26,100 bases of DNA, from contig DPHE01000069.1 in assembly GCA_003521815.1 (NCBI GenBank), positions 11,555 to 37,654 of the forward strand, written 5' to 3'. A program made the translations under genes and the position numbers. The notes under the pieces are model-generated. The model made no database searches. It saw only the letters and a program-made list of their open reading frames with translations, and was not told the origin of the DNA. Origin of the DNA: Colwellia sp. (GTDB taxonomy: Bacteria > Pseudomonadota > Gammaproteobacteria > Enterobacterales > Alteromonadaceae). Shown here piece after piece: positions 23,723 through 26,100 of the stretch. Every line of letters begins with the position of its first letter. Position 1 is the stretch's first letter.

Positions 23723-24004
23723 TATCACGACTTAAACAGTCTATGTTAATTAGTTTCCTCTACTCCACCTTAAACACCTAATCAGGTTTACTATCCTTAA
23801 TAAGTAAACATTCCTTGGAAAAATAAAATCCACAGAGTTATAGGACGTTGAACGAGTGTACATTTTAGAGCGGGGAAGTAACCATCACACATGCTAAATT
23901 TTGCAATCTAGTCGCTAAAGGTATGGAATATCAACTTGAAGATCCCATAATATTCTAACAGGGCTACTATTTTTACTCAATACAGTATTGATGCAGGGCA
24001 GCCG
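23723..24004. other. Non-coding remainder of the putP-galE gap
   Basis: No gene is supported. It contains TCAATAC-a-GTATTGA at 23977-23991, a palindrome 13 bp after the galE stop that lacks a terminator T tract. An open stretch of ~30 codons between stops, ending ...MEYQLEDPIIF at about 23957, might be a decayed remnant, but I cannot match it to a family. Confidence 0.3.
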
Positions 24005-25015
24005 TTAAAACCCTTGTGGATTTTCTGACTGCCAACGCCAAGTATCTGAAATCATAGTATGTAAATTTCTCGTTGCTTGCCAATCAAGTATCTCATGGGC
24101 TAGATTAGCATCAGCATAAACGGTTGCTAAATCACCAGCACGTCTTGGTATTATTTTATACGGAATATTTTGACCGCTGATTTCTTTAAATGTGTTAACA
24201 ATTTCTAACACCGAGGTACCATTACCTGTACCTAAATTAATTGCTTGGCAACCTGATATTTTATCTAGATTTTGCAGTGCTTTAACATGGCCTTGTGCTA
24301 AATCAACCACATGAATATAATCTCGCACTCCAGTGCCATCTACCGTGTCATAATCATCACCAAACACTTGCAGTTGAGCTAATCTGCCAACAGCAACTTG
24401 GGCAACATAAGGTAATAAATTATTAGGAATACCATTAGGATTTTCACCAATGAGTCCTGATTCATGTGCGCCAATCGGATTAAAATAACGTAAACAAGCA
24501 ATAGACCAGTCACTATCACTTTTTGCTAAATCAAACAAAATATGTTCAATCATCAATTTGGTTTGACCATAAGGATTAGTCGCTGATGTCGGCATGGTTT
24601 CATTCAGTGGTGAAACATTATCACCATAAACCGTTGCAGAAGAGCTAAACACAAGTTTTTTAACGTTATGATCCGCCATTACCTTAAGTAAAATAACTGT
24701 ACCAGAAACATTATTATAGTAATAACTAAGTGGCTTTTCACTGGATTCACCAACGGCTTTATGTCCGGCGAAGTGAATTACCGCATCAATACTATGTTGT
24801 GAAAAAACCTCATTCATCGCGTCATAGTCACAAATATCAGTTTTAATAAAAGTAACAGTTTTACCTGTTATTTTCTCAATTCTATCCAGTACTTTAGTAG
24901 ATGAATTTGATAAATCATCTACAATAACAATATCTTGCTCATTTGCTAAAGCTTGCAGCTCAACAATAGTGTGACTTCCAATATAGCCGGTACCACCCGT
25001 AATTAATAAACTCAT
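24005..25015 (-). CDS. galE: UDP-glucose 4-epimerase GalE
   Basis: A 336-residue cytoplasmic NAD-dependent extended SDR that interconverts UDP-glucose and UDP-galactose for sugar use and surface polysaccharide. GGTGYIG at 7-13 binds NAD, S124-S126 in FSSSATVYG and the catalytic Y149/K153 in NPYGQTKLM complete the active site. HFAGHKAVGES and LRYFNPIGAHESGLIGE are typical of GalE proper. The length equals the E. coli enzyme (338). GGAC precedes the ATG. It lies 61 bp downstream of the DHH gene in the same direction, separated by a short tandem repeat. Confidence 0.94.
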   Translation of the reverse strand: MSLLITGGTGYIGSHTIVELQALANEQDIVIVDDLSNSSTKVLDRIEKITGKTVTFIKTDICDYDAMNEVFSQHSIDAVIHFAGHKAVGESSEKPLSYYYNNVSGTVILLKVMADHNVKKLVFSSSATVYGDNVSPLNETMPTSATNPYGQTKLMIEHILFDLAKSDSDWSIACLRYFNPIGAHESGLIGENPNGIPNNLLPYVAQVAVGRLAQLQVFGDDYDTVDGTGVRDYIHVVDLAQGHVKALQNLDKISGCQAINLGTGNGTSVLEIVNTFKEISGQNIPYKIIPRRAGDLATVYADANLAHEILDWQATRNLHTMISDTWRWQSENPQGF

Positions 25016-25047
25016 GTCCTAGCTTCCTTTTATCTGAACACTTGTAC

Positions 25048-25086
25048 TTTATGCATCGTAATTTATGCACCGTAATTTATGCGTAG
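25048..25086. repeat. 14-bp tandem repeat at the 3' end of the DHH gene
   Basis: Units TTTATGCATCGTAA (25048-25061) and TTTATGCACCGTAA (25062-25075) are followed by a partial third copy, TTTATGCGTAG, which contains the stop codon of the DHH gene. It looks like a small local duplication of the gene's end. Confidence 0.7.
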
Positions 25087-26045
25087 TATTTTGACACGCT
25101 AGCAAAGAAATCGCTAAGCATTTCTTGCGGCAATTCATTAATACCCGCCGCCGCAGCTCTGCCACCACCGGTTGGAAAGCTAGCACATAAATCACCAGCA
25201 CCTTGTTTGTTACTTAAAGGTGCTCTTAGACTCACGGTATAACTATTATCTGCATTTAAGGTCAGCACCGCATGCGCTTTATTAGGTGAAACATTCGCGA
25301 GATCATTACCAAAAACACCACTTACGCGTCTAGCCCATGGCTCATCAGATAACTCTACCGCTTTAAAGCTAGCATTTTCAGCAAGCACATTGGCACTTTT
25401 AGCTTGATTCATATCCGCTAAATAAGCATCCTTTAACTGAGAAAAAATAGAACCTTGCTCATTAATCAGCTCAAAAGGGTCGACATAATTTAATAACTGA
25501 TGAAACAAATCCGCAGGATGAAAATGTAAATCATCAACACTTCGACCATAGCCATTATAGTTAATATAAACACCTAATTCTTTTAATAGCGATTGCTGTG
25601 TTAACGTTAAATTGCTCTGCTCAGCAAGTGTTTCAGCAGAGGTTTGCATATTATCCCCAAAAGCCGCGGCAATAGCCCAGGTAGCAAATTCTCCACCGAG
25701 GTAGTTATTGACGAGAAGGCTAGTACAGGTATTCGCATCAGTATCGAGTAAACTAGTTAGTTGCATTGACTGGGGAATATCACCGGTTCTATGATGATCA
25801 ACATAAAAAACCTTCACTTCTTTTTCAAGCAATTGTGCCAAGGCTTCATTGTTTTTTTCTAACGATATATCTAATACCGTAACCGACGTTGCTATATTCA
25901 CATCAACTTGTTTAAGTAAGCTTATATCGCGTTTTACACCCGTGATAAGTGTCGATTCGTTCGGCTGTTCTTCTTTTTGAGACAGACGGAGTTGCAATAG
26001 AGCAATGATACCATCAGCATCACCATTAAAAACATCATAATGCAT
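25077..26045 (-). CDS. DHH-family phosphoesterase-like protein
   Basis: A 322-residue cytoplasmic protein of the DHH/DHHA1 superfamily, Mn-dependent phosphoesterases that act on nucleotides or short oligonucleotides. The N-terminal motif is NGDADG at 7-12, D59 follows in VLDIS, and the name-giving motif is DHHR at 83-86. The C-terminal DHHA1-like part ends with GAGDLCASFPTGGGRAAAAGIN, the GGGH-like substrate loop, in which the usual final histidine is replaced by arginine. The substrate is not evident. AGAGG lies 6 nt before the ATG. It is the first gene read before galE in the leftward direction. Confidence 0.85.
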   Translation of the reverse strand: MHYDVFNGDADGIIALLQLRLSQKEEQPNESTLITGVKRDISLLKQVDVNIATSVTVLDISLEKNNEALAQLLEKEVKVFYVDHHRTGDIPQSMQLTSLLDTDANTCTSLLVNNYLGGEFATWAIAAAFGDNMQTSAETLAEQSNLTLTQQSLLKELGVYINYNGYGRSVDDLHFHPADLFHQLLNYVDPFELINEQGSIFSQLKDAYLADMNQAKSANVLAENASFKAVELSDEPWARRVSGVFGNDLANVSPNKAHAVLTLNADNSYTVSLRAPLSNKQGAGDLCASFPTGGGRAAAAGINELPQEMLSDFFASVSKYYA

Positions 26046-26049
26046 GCTG

Positions 26050-26100
26050 TTACCTCTGCTCGATTAAGTCGATACGACCTTGTTCAATAAAACCTTGTTC
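26050..26100 (-). CDS. C-terminal end of an upstream gene (partial)
   Basis: Leftward, a frame open to the window edge reads ...EQGFIEQGRIDLIEQR and stops with TAA at 26052-26050, 4 bp before the DHH start codon. The close spacing and the ribosome-binding site of the DHH gene inside this tail suggest one operon. Too little is visible to name the protein. Confidence 0.4.
   Translation of the reverse strand, partial: EQGFIEQGRIDLIEQR

Noticed and set aside
23590..23781. A 63-codon frame in the putP-galE gap
   Set aside because: It crosses the right end of the MITE-like element and shows no recognisable protein features.
23977..23991. TCAATAC-a-GTATTGA as the galE terminator
   Set aside because: The single-base centre leaves a poor hairpin, and no T-rich run follows on the galE strand.

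Overview
The window is AT-rich chromosomal DNA with dense operons. Its content (FadIJ-type beta-oxidation, MetC, PutP, SelO, a Bat/MoxR operon, and DUF3379, TIGR02450, CIA30 and DUF3429 proteins) suggests a marine gammaproteobacterium of the Alteromonadales, Colwellia-like. That placement is inferred from family composition and base composition, not from a marker gene. I see no tRNA, rRNA, CRISPR array or intact transposase.

Layout. (1) 1-1890: the 3' end of an alkaline phosphatase gene, convergent with metC across a 14-bp hairpin; MetJ-like boxes lie upstream of metC. (2) 2090-6457: two convergent operons of poorly characterised genes. The rightward arm holds a small protein, a HAD hydrolase, a CIA30-domain protein and a TIGR02450 Trp-rich protein. 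The leftward arm holds a flavin-reductase-like protein, a DUF3429 membrane protein, a DCC/DUF393 thiol protein and an SDR. Each arm starts with the same promoter-like element, TGATC-N17-CGTA, which resembles an ECF sigma promoter, so I infer one stress regulon. The families recall photolyase/cryptochrome and ChrR neighbourhoods, but neither of those genes is in the window. The CIA30 gene changes reading frame at a perfect A AAA AAG heptamer. (3) 6458-7422: mostly non-coding, with one small membrane-protein gene and the fadJ terminator. (4) 7423-10937: fadI-fadJ (leftward), with a FadR-like operator upstream. (5) 11208-19990: a long rightward operon of MoxR ATPase, DUF58, DUF4381, two von Willebrand (VWA) proteins (BatA; a BatB-BatC fusion) and BatD, followed 82 bp later by an ECF sigma factor and a DUF3379 membrane protein. 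(6) 20126-23265: putP and selO (leftward). (7) 23266-24004: a non-coding gap with palindromes and a ~266-bp MITE-like element. (8) 24005-26100: galE, a DHH-family phosphoesterase and the tail of another gene, all leftward.

How the genes work together: fadI/fadJ form one fatty-acid oxidation complex. The MoxR-Bat genes encode a membrane-associated ATPase/VWA system of envelope stress type, with a linked sigma/anti-sigma pair. The convergent cluster at 2.2-6.5 kb is the best candidate for an undescribed coordinated system.
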